Source of the DNA: Clostridiales bacterium
GTDB taxonomy: Bacteria; Bacillota; Clostridia; Christensenellales; Borkfalkiaceae
Assembly (NCBI GenBank): GCA_015069615.1
Contig: SVIF01000010.1
Span: forward strand, 1 to 53,640
Length of the DNA stretch: 53,640 bases
Reading direction: 5' to 3'
Part shown: positions 1 through 8,426 of the stretch, piece by piece
Layout: the number at the start of each line of letters is the position of its first letter
Numbering within the stretch: position 1 is the first letter of the stretch
The notes under the pieces: model-generated
The model's database searches: none
What the model saw: the letters and a program-made list of their open reading frames with translations, nothing else
Told to the model about the DNA's origin: nothing
Program-made: the position numbers and the translations under genes

Positions 1-100
1 AACTCTTACATCCACCTTCTTGTACAACAGAAGGCGCTACCGAAGGAGCATCACTGGGCGCTACCGTGGGAGGTACCGTAGGTTGAACCGTGGGTACTAC
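1..100. repeat. 100-bp exact inverted repeat, left arm
   Basis: Bases 1-100 are the exact reverse complement of 53492-53591; the first mismatch is at base 101. It encodes the end of the PSV stalk and the start of the Cys-Lys C-terminal signal in both surface genes. Confidence 0.97.
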
Positions 101-3100
101 GCTAGGTGCAACCGAAGGCGTTACGCTAGGCACAACCGAAGGAGCTACGCTAGGAACTACCGAAGGTACTACACTGGGCACTACCGAAGGTGCTACACTG
201 GGAACTACCGAAGGCGCTACACTGGGAACTACCGAAGGCGCTACGCTGGGCACAACCGTAGGTACTACACTAGGTACAACCGAAGGTACTACGCTGGGTA
301 CTACTGAAGGTACTACACTGGGTACCACCGAAGGCGCTACGCTGGGTACCACCGAAGGTACTACGCTGGGCACTACCGAAGGTGCTACACTAGGTACAAC
401 CGAAGGCGCTACGCTGGGTACAACCGAAGGTGCTACACTGGGTACTACCGAAGGCGCTACACTGGGTACTACCGAAGGTACTACGCTAGGAACTACCGAA
501 GGTACTACGCTGGGAACTACCGAAGGTGCTACGCTGGGCACAACCGTAGGTACTACACTAGGTACAACCGAAGGTGCTATGCTGGGTACTACCGAAGGTA
601 CTACGCTGGGAACTACCGAAGGTGCTACGCTGGGCACAACCGTAGGTACTACACTAGGTACAACCGAAGGTACTACACTGGGTACTACCGAAGGTGCTAT
701 GCTGGGTACTACCGAAGGTACTACGCTGGGTACTACCGAAGGCGTTACGCTGGGCACAACCGAAGGTACTACGCTGGGTACAACCGAAGGTGCTACGCTA
801 GGTGCAACCGAAGGTACTACACTGGGTACTACCGAAGGTACTACGCTAGGAACTACCGAAGGTGCTACGCTAGGTACAACCGAAGGTACTACACTGGGCA
901 CTACCGAAGGTACTACGCTGGGTGCAACCGAAGGCGCTACGCTAGGAACTACCGAAGGTACTACGCTGGGCGTTACGCTAGGAATAACGGGAGGTAATTC
1001 GGGTTCGGTAACCGTAAGGGGAATTACGATTTTGGTTAAGCAACCGTCCGTAGCGTATACGGATTGATGGGTGTCAATTTCGCAAACGATGGTGGTGGTT
1101 CCTGCCTTTACCGCGGTAACAATGCCACTGCTTGAAACGGTGGCAACCGAGGGGTTGGTGGAAGTGTAAGAATAGGAAACGGTTGTTCCGTCCAACTGCG
1201 TGTTGGTAAGGATGGTACCGCTAAAGCCTTTTTCCACCTTTACTTGGGGGCCGTTTGCCGTTTTTTCAGCAACGGGAACGTCCACCGTAAAGCTACTGCC
1301 CGCGTAGAATTTTTCTTTTTCGGGTGCGTAGTAGTATGCTTCAACGTCCGTTCCGTTAATACGGAAGAATACGCCGGCTACGTCGCGGGGGAATCTGGTT
1401 TGGGGGTCGATACGGAAGCCCATAACCTTGTTTCCGTTTTCCCCGTAGGTTACCAGAGTGGAAAGACCGTGTCCCGAAATGTGTCCGCTAAGCATTAAGA
1501 AAAGGTTATCCCATTTGCTTAAATAATCATCCCAAATTTGTTGTTGGGAAAGTGCGTCTGTAAAGTCGTAAATGGGCATCCAGGTATCGTCGTTGCCTTG
1601 GAAATCCCCGTAAATACTGATAAGGGAGTGCGAAGCGTAAATGATTTTGTGGTTGGGGTTTGCTTCTACTACGGCGTTTGCCCAAGTCATCATATCTTGG
1701 TTGGGGCCGTATTCTAAACAAAGAATTAAGTAATCCGTTCCGTTTTCACTGAATTTGTGGAAGGTACTGCGCATGGTTTCGTCGTACGCGCCAAAGTTGG
1801 TGGTGCCCAGCCACTCGGTATACTTAGATAAGGGGAAGTTGTTTTCAAAGTTAGTAAAGTCGCGTTCTACATAGTTTGCCACGGGGCCTTGGCCGTTAGG
1901 GGTTGCTTTATGCGCAGCGGTGCATTCATGGTTACCCACCGCAATCGCGTATTTTAATCCCGCGGTTTGCAACATATCGTGCGCGTCTACTACTAAATCC
2001 CATTCGTAATCGTTGGGGTCTGCGTAAGTTTCTACCATATCCCCAAGGTCGATTAAGTATTTAATCTCCCATTCGTCTTTCAGTGCAGCGATATTTTCAA
2101 ACGCCTTCGTGTATTTATCGGGGGAGTTTAATACCACGTTTTGGGTATCCCCGAGGGTTGCAAGGGTAAACCCGCCGTCCCCTGTGGGGAAGTTAACGTC
2201 TGTCCAGTGTTTGATAATTTCGCTATCCGTTTCCTCTAATACCTCAAACTTAATTTCGTCAAAGTAAGCGGTACCCGTAGAAGCCCAAAGTTTTAAGGCA
2301 AGACTTGCGCCCGTTATAGTTTCGGGGGAAGTCCAAATGGTTTCGTAGTACGTCCAATCGGTGTTTTGGGTGGCGGTAGAAGAAGGTCTTGCGCCTAGTT
2401 TTACGCCAAACGCATCCATTTCTAAATATGCACCCGAGTTACTTGCCACGTTTGTAACCGCAAAGTTTTCCAGCTTAATCCAGCAAGAAATTTTATACTT
2501 GCGGTATTCCACAAAGTTTACTTTGGTTACTTGATAGGTGGGGTTTTGGGTTGTTGCTTTTAAACTACCCGTGCCGTCAATGGTATGCGAAGCCGCGTTA
2601 TATGCGTAGGTTGCACCGTTGGTCCAGCCGTCCTTCCAGTTAGCCGAAACGTTGGTGTCCGCAAACTTGCCGTCTACAAGGCCGGCTGCGTCTGTTTCTA
2701 CGGCGGGGATATCGGTGGGAGCGTTTGCCGTTTTGTTAATTACGATATCGTCAATCCAAAGGGTGCCCTGCGCGCCCCAAATACGGATGTTTAAGTAGTA
2801 TGTATCCGCTTCCGCTACGAAGGAAGAACCCGTACGTTTATTCCAATTTTTTGAATAGGGTGCCGATACGTCCGAACCCCAACCGATTTGGTTGTTAAAG
2901 TTATCTGCGCTTTTGCCAAGGTTTACATAAGCGCCACAACCGCCCGATTTGTTGGGAACTAAATTTTCTACCTTCATATACGCGTAGAATTCGTAAGTTG
3001 CGCCAACTTCTAAGGGGATCGCAAAGCGCACCACTTGGTTTGCGCCTTCCGTTTCGTTCGTCAGTTTTAAGGCGTAACCACTGCTGCCGGGGGCGTTTGC

Positions 3101-3844
3101 GGTGGTATCTACGTTATAAGAATACGTTCCGTTGTTGCCCCAAGTAAAGGTGGGGGAAACGGTGGCGGTGTCAAAACGCGCGTTCGTAACTACGTTGTTT
3201 GCGGGAAGAGTGGTGGTGGCTTCCGCGCCGGGGGTATCCGGCTGATCGGGGGTTTTTTCGGTTTCTATTTTAATATCGTCCACCCACAAGGTGCCCGAAG
3301 CACCCCACAAACGGATTTCCAAGTAGTACGTTTCTTGGGTAGCGATAAAGGAGTTGCCCGTTCTTAAATTCCAATCGCGGTTTGCGGGCATACTAATATC
3401 GTTGCCCCAACCGATTTGGTTGCCAAAACTGTCCTTACTGGTGTTTAAACTCATATGCGCGCCGCAACCGCCGCCCGAAGAAGCCGTCATATCCGTAATT
3501 TTCATCATAGCGGAATACGTATACGTCTTGCCAACGGTAAGCGAAAGTTTAATTCTTACGATGGTGTGGCTTGCGGTTTCGCTGTAAATTTTTAGCGCGT
3601 AGGTGCCGTCCTCCGAAGCGTTTTCGGCGGTGTCTACTTCGCTTTTTCCGCCGCCGTCAGACCAGCGTAAGTCGGTGTAAGAAAGGTCCGTGTTCGCAAA
3701 ATTTGCGTTGGGAACGGAATTTTCCATTTCCGCCGCGCGAACTATGGGTTTCCCCACGGCAAGGCTTACGCCCACCGCAAGGCAAATCACCGCCATAATT
3801 ACGAATAACTTCGTCAGCATGTTTTGCAGTCCGTTCGTTTTCAT
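1..3844 (-). CDS. Surface metallophosphoesterase with PSV-repeat stalk (3' end cut by window edge)
   Basis: Reads leftward off the window, so the C-terminus is missing; the frame is open from an ATG at 3844 (AAGGAG 7 nt upstream) to base 1. Residues 1-38 form a signal peptide with a likely cut at VRA/AE. Residues about 40-555 hold three similar beta-rich modules, each ending in a W-G-x-x-G-T-x-W-x-D-D/E-I-like pattern, as in carbohydrate-binding jelly rolls. The phosphoesterase core follows: GDTQ (D566), LGD (D602), GNHE (H639) and SGH (H788), the calcineurin-like order with Gln in the first motif. An Ig-like (Big_2) domain lies near 860-945. Residues 955-1274 are 80 units of P-S-V-x, then QEGGCKS at the edge. 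The paralogue at 49046 is built alike. Export and fold are well supported; the substrate is unknown. Calcineurin-like secreted enzymes often hydrolyse phosphomonoesters or phosphodiesters. Confidence 0.85.
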   Translation of the reverse strand, partial: MKTNGLQNMLTKLFVIMAVICLAVGVSLAVGKPIVRAAEMENSVPNANFANTDLSYTDLRWSDGGGKSEVDTAENASEDGTYALKIYSETASHTIVRIKLSLTVGKTYTYSAMMKITDMTASSGGGCGAHMSLNTSKDSFGNQIGWGNDISMPANRDWNLRTGNSFIATQETYYLEIRLWGASGTLWVDDIKIETEKTPDQPDTPGAEATTTLPANNVVTNARFDTATVSPTFTWGNNGTYSYNVDTTANAPGSSGYALKLTNETEGANQVVRFAIPLEVGATYEFYAYMKVENLVPNKSGGCGAYVNLGKSADNFNNQIGWGSDVSAPYSKNWNKRTGSSFVAEADTYYLNIRIWGAQGTLWIDDIVINKTANAPTDIPAVETDAAGLVDGKFADTNVSANWKDGWTNGATYAYNAASHTIDGTGSLKATTQNPTYQVTKVNFVEYRKYKISCWIKLENFAVTNVASNSGAYLEMDAFGVKLGARPSSTATQNTDWTYYETIWTSPETITGASLALKLWASTGTAYFDEIKFEVLEETDSEIIKHWTDVNFPTGDGGFTLATLGDTQNVVLNSPDKYTKAFENIAALKDEWEIKYLIDLGDMVETYADPNDYEWDLVVDAHDMLQTAGLKYAIAVGNHECTAAHKATPNGQGPVANYVERDFTNFENNFPLSKYTEWLGTTNFGAYDETMRSTFHKFSENGTDYLILCLEYGPNQDMMTWANAVVEANPNHKIIYASHSLISIYGDFQGNDDTWMPIYDFTDALSQQQIWDDYLSKWDNLFLMLSGHISGHGLSTLVTYGENGNKVMGFRIDPQTRFPRDVAGVFFRINGTDVEAYYYAPEKEKFYAGSSFTVDVPVAEKTANGPQVKVEKGFSGTILTNTQLDGTTVSYSYTSTNPSVATVSSSGIVTAVKAGTTTIVCEIDTHQSVYATDGCLTKIVIPLTVTEPELPPVIPSVTPSVVPSVVPSVAPSVAPSVVPSVVPSVVPSVVPSVAPSVVPSVVPSVVPSVVPSVAPSVAPSVVPSVVPSVVPSVTPSVVPSVVPSVVPSIAPSVVPSVVPSVVPSVVPTVVPSVAPSVVPSVVPSVVPSIAPSVVPSVVPTVVPSVAPSVVPSVVPSVVPSVVPSVVPSVAPSVVPSVAPSVVPSVAPSVVPSVAPSVVPSVVPSVVPSVAPSVVPSVVPSVVPSVVPSVVPSVVPTVVPSVAPSVVPSVAPSVVPSVAPSVVPSVVPSVVPSVAPSVVPSVTPSVAPSVVPTVQPTVPPTVAPSDAPSVAPSVVQEGGCKS
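20..982 (-). repeat. PSV-coding tandem repeat tract, left copy
   Basis: Encodes 80 consecutive four-residue units P-S-V-[V/T/A/I] with a few variants (PTVQPTVPPTV and PSDA close to the C-terminal end). At DNA level the period is 24 bp, because serine codons alternate TCG and AGC/AGT from unit to unit. No stop codons occur in the antisense frame, so the opposite strand shows a long spurious ORF. Confidence 0.95.
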
Positions 3845-3908
3845 TTTTTATCTCCTTAAATGAAGGGTTAGAATCGTTTCTTAAGAATTGAAAACCTTCC
3901 ATATTATC

Positions 3909-3936
3909 ATTATACTTTATGGCGGGGAAAAGTCAA
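3909..3936 (-). promoter_or_regulatory. Promoter of the left surface gene
   Basis: On the minus strand TTGACT (3936-3931), a 16-bp spacer and TATAAT (3914-3909) lie about 65 nt upstream of the ATG at 3844. Confidence 0.8.
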
Positions 3937-3945
3937 TACCCAAAC

Positions 3946-3979
3946 GAAAAAAACACCCCTTTTTTATAAAAAAGGAGTG
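3946..3979 (-). terminator. Rho-independent terminator after the yetF/DUF4363 pair
   Basis: On the minus strand an A/T-rich stem CACTCCTTTTTT / AAAAAAGGGGTG is followed by seven T. It lies 30 bp after the DUF4363 stop. Confidence 0.75.
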
Positions 3980-4008
3980 AATTATGGAAAAGAGGAGAAA
4001 AGTCCGTT

Positions 4009-4386
4009 TTACAGAAAGTTTTCCAAAGAAAAATCGTAAGTTTTGGGCACGTTTTCGCAACTGTGAATTAAAACTTCTAGTTTTCCGCATGCTTCATCAT
4101 AATCTTTATCCCCAAGGTAATAAATGGCTTCGGAAATCCAAAGGTCCATTTCGCGGATGTCCGTGTGCGGAATAAAAACGTGCAGTTTGTTTTTTTGCCT
4201 TTCCCATAGCAAGCGCAAGGCTTTTCCATCCTCTTCGGTGGCGGTTTCTTCCATTGCTTTTTGGTACACTTCGGTAAGGGCGGTATGCATTTTGGAAAAA
4301 GCAGAAGTCTGCACTTTCGCTTCGGCAAAACACAGCAAAAAAACGATAAGAAGGGAGATGGCGGCGGTAATTAAGTTTTTTACCAT
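4009..4386 (-). CDS. DUF4363 family protein
   Basis: 125-residue protein beginning MVKNLITAAISLL, with one N-terminal membrane segment (about residues 4-22, possibly an uncleaved signal) and a helical, charged extracytoplasmic remainder ending in SLENFL. The start at 4386 is preferred to an upstream in-frame ATG because its ATG overlaps the stop of the yetF-like gene by 7 nt, indicating translational coupling. DUF4363 proteins are commonly encoded next to YetF/DUF421 proteins in Clostridia; their function is unknown, and the pairing suggests a shared membrane complex. Confidence 0.75.
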   Translation of the reverse strand: MVKNLITAAISLLIVFLLCFAEAKVQTSAFSKMHTALTEVYQKAMEETATEEDGKALRLLWERQKNKLHVFIPHTDIREMDLWISEAIYYLGDKDYDEACGKLEVLIHSCENVPKTYDFSLENFL

Positions 4387-5078
4387 TTTGCATCCCCCGT
4401 ATTCGCGGTAAAAGTGATGCCCGGGCGGTTTTTTTCTTGTAAATAGCATTTGCCGTTGGGGTCAATGGTCAAACACAGTACGTTTTTTAAGGCGCGAACG
4501 TTTTGCGTGCGCAGTAAATTTTGCACGAAGGTTTCGTCGTAACCCAAAAGCTTTAAATTGTTGTGATCTAATTTGCCCCCCGAAACTAAAAGTAAGGACA
4601 TTGCGGGCGGAAAGTTTTCGGGCAGGGAATCTTGCGTGGGTTTAGGTAAAAAACTGAAATTGCCGTTGGCTTCTAACACGGCGTAGGATACGTCCGTCAG
4701 CGAAAAATATCCCCCGGCGCGTAAGGCTTCCATCACGTCGCTTACGTCCAAATTATTGCGCTTTAATTCGGTATAATCCAACCCGTCCTTCCCTATAATT
4801 AGCGAAGGTTTTCCGCTTAAAGTGCGCTTTGCAAAAGCGCCCGCGTGTTCTACCACCGAAATAATTTGGTGGATAACGAACAGTGCCAAAACGGGAACTA
4901 CGCCGTACAAAAAGGGAATAGCGATATCCGCCATGGGGTTACAGGCAAGGTCGGCAATCAAAAGGGTGATAACCAGTTCAAAAGGTTGCATTTCCCCCAG
5001 TTGTCGTTTTCCCATAAGGCGCATCATGGCAAGCAGAATAAAATATGCGGCGATAGAGCGTAAAAATATGGTTAACAT
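4380..5078 (-). CDS. DUF421 / YetF family membrane protein
   Basis: 232 residues. Three membrane segments lie in the first about 85 residues (starting MLTIFLRSIAAYFILLAM), including the family signature RLMGKRQLGEMQPFELV. The C-terminal part (90-232) is the soluble DUF421 domain, containing GKPSLIIGKDG and the helix LKRNNLDVSDVMEALR. YetF-type proteins occur in spore-formers; B. subtilis paralogues have been linked to the spore membrane, but the activity is not established. First gene of a two-gene operon with DUF4363. A TATAAT at 5093-5088 sits only about 10 nt before the ATG, so the leader would be extremely short. Confidence 0.85.
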   Translation of the reverse strand: MLTIFLRSIAAYFILLAMMRLMGKRQLGEMQPFELVITLLIADLACNPMADIAIPFLYGVVPVLALFVIHQIISVVEHAGAFAKRTLSGKPSLIIGKDGLDYTELKRNNLDVSDVMEALRAGGYFSLTDVSYAVLEANGNFSFLPKPTQDSLPENFPPAMSLLLVSGGKLDHNNLKLLGYDETFVQNLLRTQNVRALKNVLCLTIDPNGKCYLQEKNRPGITFTANTGDAKW

Positions 5079-5132
5079 ACCCTAAGTATTATACGGGCGG
5101 GAAAATTTATGCAGTTTTTTAGGTACAAACGC

Positions 5133-5161
5133 TTGCTTTTTTTAGTGCAAAAAGATATACT
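5133..5161 (+). promoter_or_regulatory. Promoter of the folT-like gene
   Basis: TTGCTT (5133-5138), a 17-bp spacer and TATACT (5156-5161) place the transcription start at about 5167, exactly where the riboswitch aptamer begins. Confidence 0.7.
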
Positions 5162-5165
5162 AAAA

Positions 5166-5272
5166 GGGCAGAGTAGGCGGTTGCGCGTTAAGTGTTGACG
5201 GGTGGGAGATGCCCCTCAAACGAAAGACTTGCTTTTTAGTAAGTACTGCGGTGCACCGCTGCGTCCGTTGCA
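5166..5272 (+). promoter_or_regulatory. Tetrahydrofolate (THF) riboswitch aptamer
   Basis: Contains the conserved blocks of the THF riboswitch in the right order: GAGTAG (5171-5176), CGCGTTAAGTG (5184-5194), GGGTGGGA (5200-5207), CAAACGAA (5217-5224), then GCGGTG and ACCGCTGCGTCCG near 5248-5267. It lies directly upstream of a folate-type ECF S component, the classical target. Known for the class: folate binding represses expression. Confidence 0.9.
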
Positions 5273-5296
5273 AGACAAAAGAACTTTGTTGGTACG

Positions 5297-5332
5297 ACGG
5301 GCTTCGCGGAAATTTACGCGTAGTCCGTTTTT
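5297..5332 (+). terminator. Riboswitch-controlled intrinsic terminator
   Basis: ACGGGCT (5297-5303) pairs with AGTCCGT (5322-5328), an inner CGCG/CGCG pair extends the stem, and five T follow. ACGGGC can instead pair with GTCCGT (5263-5268) of the aptamer's 3' strand. That gives a mutually exclusive antiterminator: ligand-bound aptamer leaves the terminator free to form. Confidence 0.75.
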
Positions 5333-5353
5333 AGCATCGGACCTCCGCGCTTT

Positions 5354-5391
5354 GGGGGAAAGAAAAAATATCCCCCGAACGTCACTGGGGG
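5354..5391 (+). promoter_or_regulatory. Switchable ribosome binding site of folT
   Basis: CCCCC at 5372-5376 can pair with GGGGG at 5354-5358 or with the GGGGG at 5387-5391, which is the only Shine-Dalgarno-like sequence before the ATG at 5399. A second, translational layer of control is possible. Confidence 0.5.
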
Positions 5392-5398
5392 TTATTTT

Positions 5399-6715
5399 AT
5401 GCAAGAAAACGCAACTAAAAAGATTACGCATACCGCGCTGTTTACCACGCTTGCCGTGTTTTTTAACGTGTTTGATTTACCGCTGAATCACACGAATTCC
5501 CTTTCGCTTGTGTTCATCCCTTGCTTTATCGCAGGCGTGTATTTGGGGCCGTGGTTAGGTGCAACCAGCGGTTTTTTGGGGGACGTAATCGCGCACTTGT
5601 TGCATCCAAGGGGGGTATATATTCCCTTTATCAGTATCAGTAGTGCGCTTTACGGGTTTATTCCGGGCGTACTGTTTGCAATAAAAAAGGGGAACCCTTA
5701 TTTGAAAACGGTTTTTTCCTTCGTGTTGTGTTTCGTGCTTTGCACCGCAGGGTTTAATAACGTGGGGTTGTGGCTTACGTATGCGTTTGGCAAGAAAACG
5801 TTTATCGTGTATTCGCTTGCACGCTTACCCTTTCAAGCGATTGTTTCAGGGGTAAACTGTGCGCTTACCATGGGTTTATGCTTTGCGCTAGGAAAAGCGA
5901 AAGGAACCCCTTTCGCCATCAAATTCGGGCAATTCGTAAGGATAAAGAAAAAGGAGAGAATGATGAAACTTTCTAAAGAAATGAAATTACAAGAAACCTT
6001 AGAAAAAATATACGAAAAGGCGGATTTACAAACGCTTGCTATTATTGAAAAAATGCTAAGCAAAAAAACCGAACCCATGATAACCGAAGAAAGTAACGGT
6101 TCTTCTGTAATCGTTCGCGGTAGATATCAGTATAGCTTTACCGCAAAACTGCATTTATCTGCCGAAGAAGGAAAAGCGTATTACAGCCGCTTGAAAAATA
6201 CGTTGCTTTCGTACGGGTTGAAAAGCCGTATGAGTTGGGCAAACGAATCCTTCTACGCGGGTAGAAAAACGTACGCAAAACTTGGTTTTAGCGGTAAAAA
6301 AATTGTGGTATATTTGGCGTTAGAACCTAAGGACTACGCGGAAAGTAAGTACTATTTTAAGGACGTAAGCGAAAAGGCGAAGTATGCGGCCGTACCCATG
6401 GCGGTTAGCGTAAAATCCACCCGCGGATTAAAATGGGCGGAAGAACTGATTGCCATCCTTGCAGAAGGGGCAGGAAAGGGAAAAAGCGAATGGAAGGAAG
6501 AAGATTTCCGTTTGCCCGCTTTAAGCCTTACCAAACTGTTGGATAAGGGCTTGGTTAAGGAAACGGCAAAGATGAGTGCCCTTGCTTCCGAAGAAGGGAT
6601 TGAAAAAATGGAAGAAGTTGCCGTTGCGGACGAAACAATGGAAAAGGTGGTAATAGAAAAAGAACTCACGAAAAAAGGACGCGTTTTCTTAAAACGAAAG
6701 GATAGAAAAAGATAA
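5399..6715 (+). CDS. folT: Folate ECF transporter S component (FolT-like) fused to a second domain
   Basis: 438 residues. Residues 1-187 are a six-helix S component; the block GATSGFLGDVIAHLL and the helix ISSALYGFIPGVLF fit the FolT family, as does the THF riboswitch upstream. The S component binds folate in the membrane and needs the shared EcfA/A'/T module, which is not in this window. After a basic linker (FVRIKKKER) the frame continues into a soluble part: a helical stretch (188-225), then a beta-rich domain (about 236-350; motifs SFTAKLHLS, YYSRLKN, YLALEPKDYAESKY) of a type found in many uncharacterised Clostridia/Mollicutes proteins, then an acidic tail and a basic end (FLKRKDRKR). 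FolT proteins are normally about 180 residues. A second Shine-Dalgarno (AAGGAGAGA) lies just before Met188, so a separate C-terminal product is likely. Confidence 0.8.
   Translation: MQENATKKITHTALFTTLAVFFNVFDLPLNHTNSLSLVFIPCFIAGVYLGPWLGATSGFLGDVIAHLLHPRGVYIPFISISSALYGFIPGVLFAIKKGNPYLKTVFSFVLCFVLCTAGFNNVGLWLTYAFGKKTFIVYSLARLPFQAIVSGVNCALTMGLCFALGKAKGTPFAIKFGQFVRIKKKERMMKLSKEMKLQETLEKIYEKADLQTLAIIEKMLSKKTEPMITEESNGSSVIVRGRYQYSFTAKLHLSAEEGKAYYSRLKNTLLSYGLKSRMSWANESFYAGRKTYAKLGFSGKKIVVYLALEPKDYAESKYYFKDVSEKAKYAAVPMAVSVKSTRGLKWAEELIAILAEGAGKGKSEWKEEDFRLPALSLTKLLDKGLVKETAKMSALASEEGIEKMEEVAVADETMEKVVIEKELTKKGRVFLKRKDRKR
5951..5962 (+). promoter_or_regulatory. Internal ribosome binding site and start in the folT fusion
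   Basis: AAGGAGAGA directly precedes in-frame ATGATG at 5960-5965 (Met188-Met189), exactly at the domain boundary. This would give a 251-residue stand-alone protein. Confidence 0.55.
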
Positions 6716-6721
6716 CAAACA

Positions 6722-6748
6722 GCGTGTATTTCCAAGTGGAATACACGC
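6722..6748. other. Intergenic hairpin between convergent genes
   Basis: GCGTGTATT and AATACACGC form a perfect 9-bp stem between the folT fusion and the SpoVB-like gene. No T-run follows directly on either strand, so terminator function is uncertain. Confidence 0.5.
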
Positions 6749-6783
6749 CGAATATTCGTTTTTAGCAAAAGGGGAAAATGATA

Positions 6784-8325
6784 TTATGCCGTGTTTTTCA
6801 ACCGAAAAGCACGGTTTTTTCTTGTGGATTTCCTCGCCCAAGAAAAGCGAATAGCGCCAAAGGTGATAAGTAAAATTCCTTGAAAAACAAGCGCCGTGCC
6901 CACGGATACGATTACCGCAAAAAGGCGGGGGAAAATAAAGCAAAACAGGGGAAGGGCAAAGTAACCAAGCGCCACTGCGGGTAGCCCCGCGGCGATATTT
7001 TTTAGGGCAAAAGTTTTTACCCCCGAAAGCGGGCTTACGCGCACGTGCAAATATATAATGTTTAGTAAGGCGGTAACGCCGTAATCAAAAACGTAGCCAA
7101 GGAACAGCGCGTTTTCCCCTAGATACGGGGGTAAAATAAGGGCGCAAAGTAGCATGCATACGTTGCCTGCAACCGAAAATGCCATACAAATTTTTTCCTT
7201 GCCCATGGAATTTAAAATGCTCATACTCATCAGCGCAAGCGTCATGGGAAGAACCAAAAGGGCAAACCGTTGCACCAAAACGCCCGCTTGTTCGTTTTTA
7301 TAAAGCAGCAGGCATAAATCTTTCCCACCCAGTGCTAGCAAAGGAAACAGTAAAAACGCCAAAAGTACCGCGGCGTTTAGGGCGGAAGATAAGGTTTTTG
7401 TAAATTGCTTTTCGTTCCGGTTATAGTATTCCCCCGAAAGTTTGGGTACAAGAACTAAGGAAATGGATCCAATTACCGTGCAGGGAGCAAACAGTAAGGG
7501 TGCCGCCATTGCGCTTGCCGCGGCGTATAGGGAAACGGCGGCTTGCTTGCTAAGCCCCGTGGCAATTAGGCGCAAGGGGAATACCACCGCCACTAAGGAT
7601 GCGGTTAAAGAACTTGCCACCCGCATACCCGTAACGGGCAAAGCGGAAGCAAACAAGGGCTTAAACGTGCCTTTGGGGTTTTGCAATTTCCCCCCGCTTT
7701 TTTTAAACAAGACAATAGCCATTGTGAAGGAGCAAAAGGAAGCCACGGTAAGTGCCAAGGTAATAAGTTTTGCCCCTGAAAAAGCGTCATTTGCAAAAAA
7801 CAAAAAGACACTGCCAAGTGCAACCAGTAAAATTTCTTCAATTAGTTCAATCACCGCAAAGGCGGTAAAACGGCTATTTCCCCAAAATTTAGCGCGAAGA
7901 ACCGCGTAAACCGAACAAAAAATTAGCCCGGGGGAAAGAATTAAAAGTAGAGAAACACAACGCGGGTCGGTAAAAAGAAAACCTAAATACTTACGCAGTA
8001 ATACGAAAAGTAGGCAAACTACCGATCCGTATAACAGCACCGAAAAAATGCCTGCGGAAATTACTCCGCCTTCTTTTTTGTTTTGTCCTTCTGCGCGGTA
8101 CTTGATGGAAAGGCGGGAAACCGTGCCGGGGATTCCCGAAACCGCCACGGATAAAAATACCGAAAACACCGAAAGGGTGATATAGTAATGCCCCATGCCT
8201 TCCGCACCCAGTTTGCGGGATAAAATTACGCGGTATAAAAAGCCAAAAGCGCGTTCTAATACCGAAAGAAAGGTTACGATAAACGCCGATTGTACCACGG
8301 CGTTTTTTACATTTAATTTTGCCAT
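6784..8325 (-). CDS. SpoVB/MurJ-like polysaccharide flippase (MOP superfamily)
   Basis: 513 residues and about 14 hydrophobic segments, the size and topology of MATE-like lipid-linked polysaccharide flippases. The N-terminus (residues 9-60: QSAFIVTFLSVLERAFGFLY, then SRKLGAEGMGHY) matches the Polysacc_synt / SpoVB group, and the polar loop VLVPKLSGEYYNRNEKQF near residue 290 is typical. Known role of the family: moving undecaprenyl-linked cell-wall or cortex precursors across the membrane. B. subtilis SpoVB acts in spore cortex synthesis, but close relatives (YtgP, YabM) do not, so the step is not assigned. No clear Shine-Dalgarno precedes the ATG. Confidence 0.8.
   Translation of the reverse strand: MAKLNVKNAVVQSAFIVTFLSVLERAFGFLYRVILSRKLGAEGMGHYYITLSVFSVFLSVAVSGIPGTVSRLSIKYRAEGQNKKEGGVISAGIFSVLLYGSVVCLLFVLLRKYLGFLFTDPRCVSLLLILSPGLIFCSVYAVLRAKFWGNSRFTAFAVIELIEEILLVALGSVFLFFANDAFSGAKLITLALTVASFCSFTMAIVLFKKSGGKLQNPKGTFKPLFASALPVTGMRVASSLTASLVAVVFPLRLIATGLSKQAAVSLYAAASAMAAPLLFAPCTVIGSISLVLVPKLSGEYYNRNEKQFTKTLSSALNAAVLLAFLLFPLLALGGKDLCLLLYKNEQAGVLVQRFALLVLPMTLALMSMSILNSMGKEKICMAFSVAGNVCMLLCALILPPYLGENALFLGYVFDYGVTALLNIIYLHVRVSPLSGVKTFALKNIAAGLPAVALGYFALPLFCFIFPRLFAVIVSVGTALVFQGILLITFGAIRFSWARKSTRKNRAFRLKNTA
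6789..6820 (+). terminator. Terminator of the folT transcript, inside the end of the convergent gene
   Basis: CCGTG-t-TTTTC, loop AACC, GAAAA-g-CACGG, then six T. The stem overlaps the last codons of the SpoVB-like gene on the other strand. Confidence 0.75.
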
Positions 8326-8426
8326 ACCGTAGTGTATGAACGGGGGCGCGCGGTTATGCTATATGAATACGAATCCCCGCGCTTGCATATAAAGAAAAAC
8401 GGGAAAAGAAATAAGGGGGAAAGTGT

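Noticed and set aside
90-1067. Long plus-strand ORF of T-L-G-T-T-E-G repeats
   Set aside because: Antisense shadow of the PSV tract; the minus strand has the signal peptide, domains, promoter and ribosome site.
3984-4175. 63-residue plus-strand ORF with a good ribosome site (AAGGAG)
   Set aside because: The AAGGAG is part of the terminator stem of the minus-strand gene, and most of the ORF is antisense to DUF4363; composition not protein-like.
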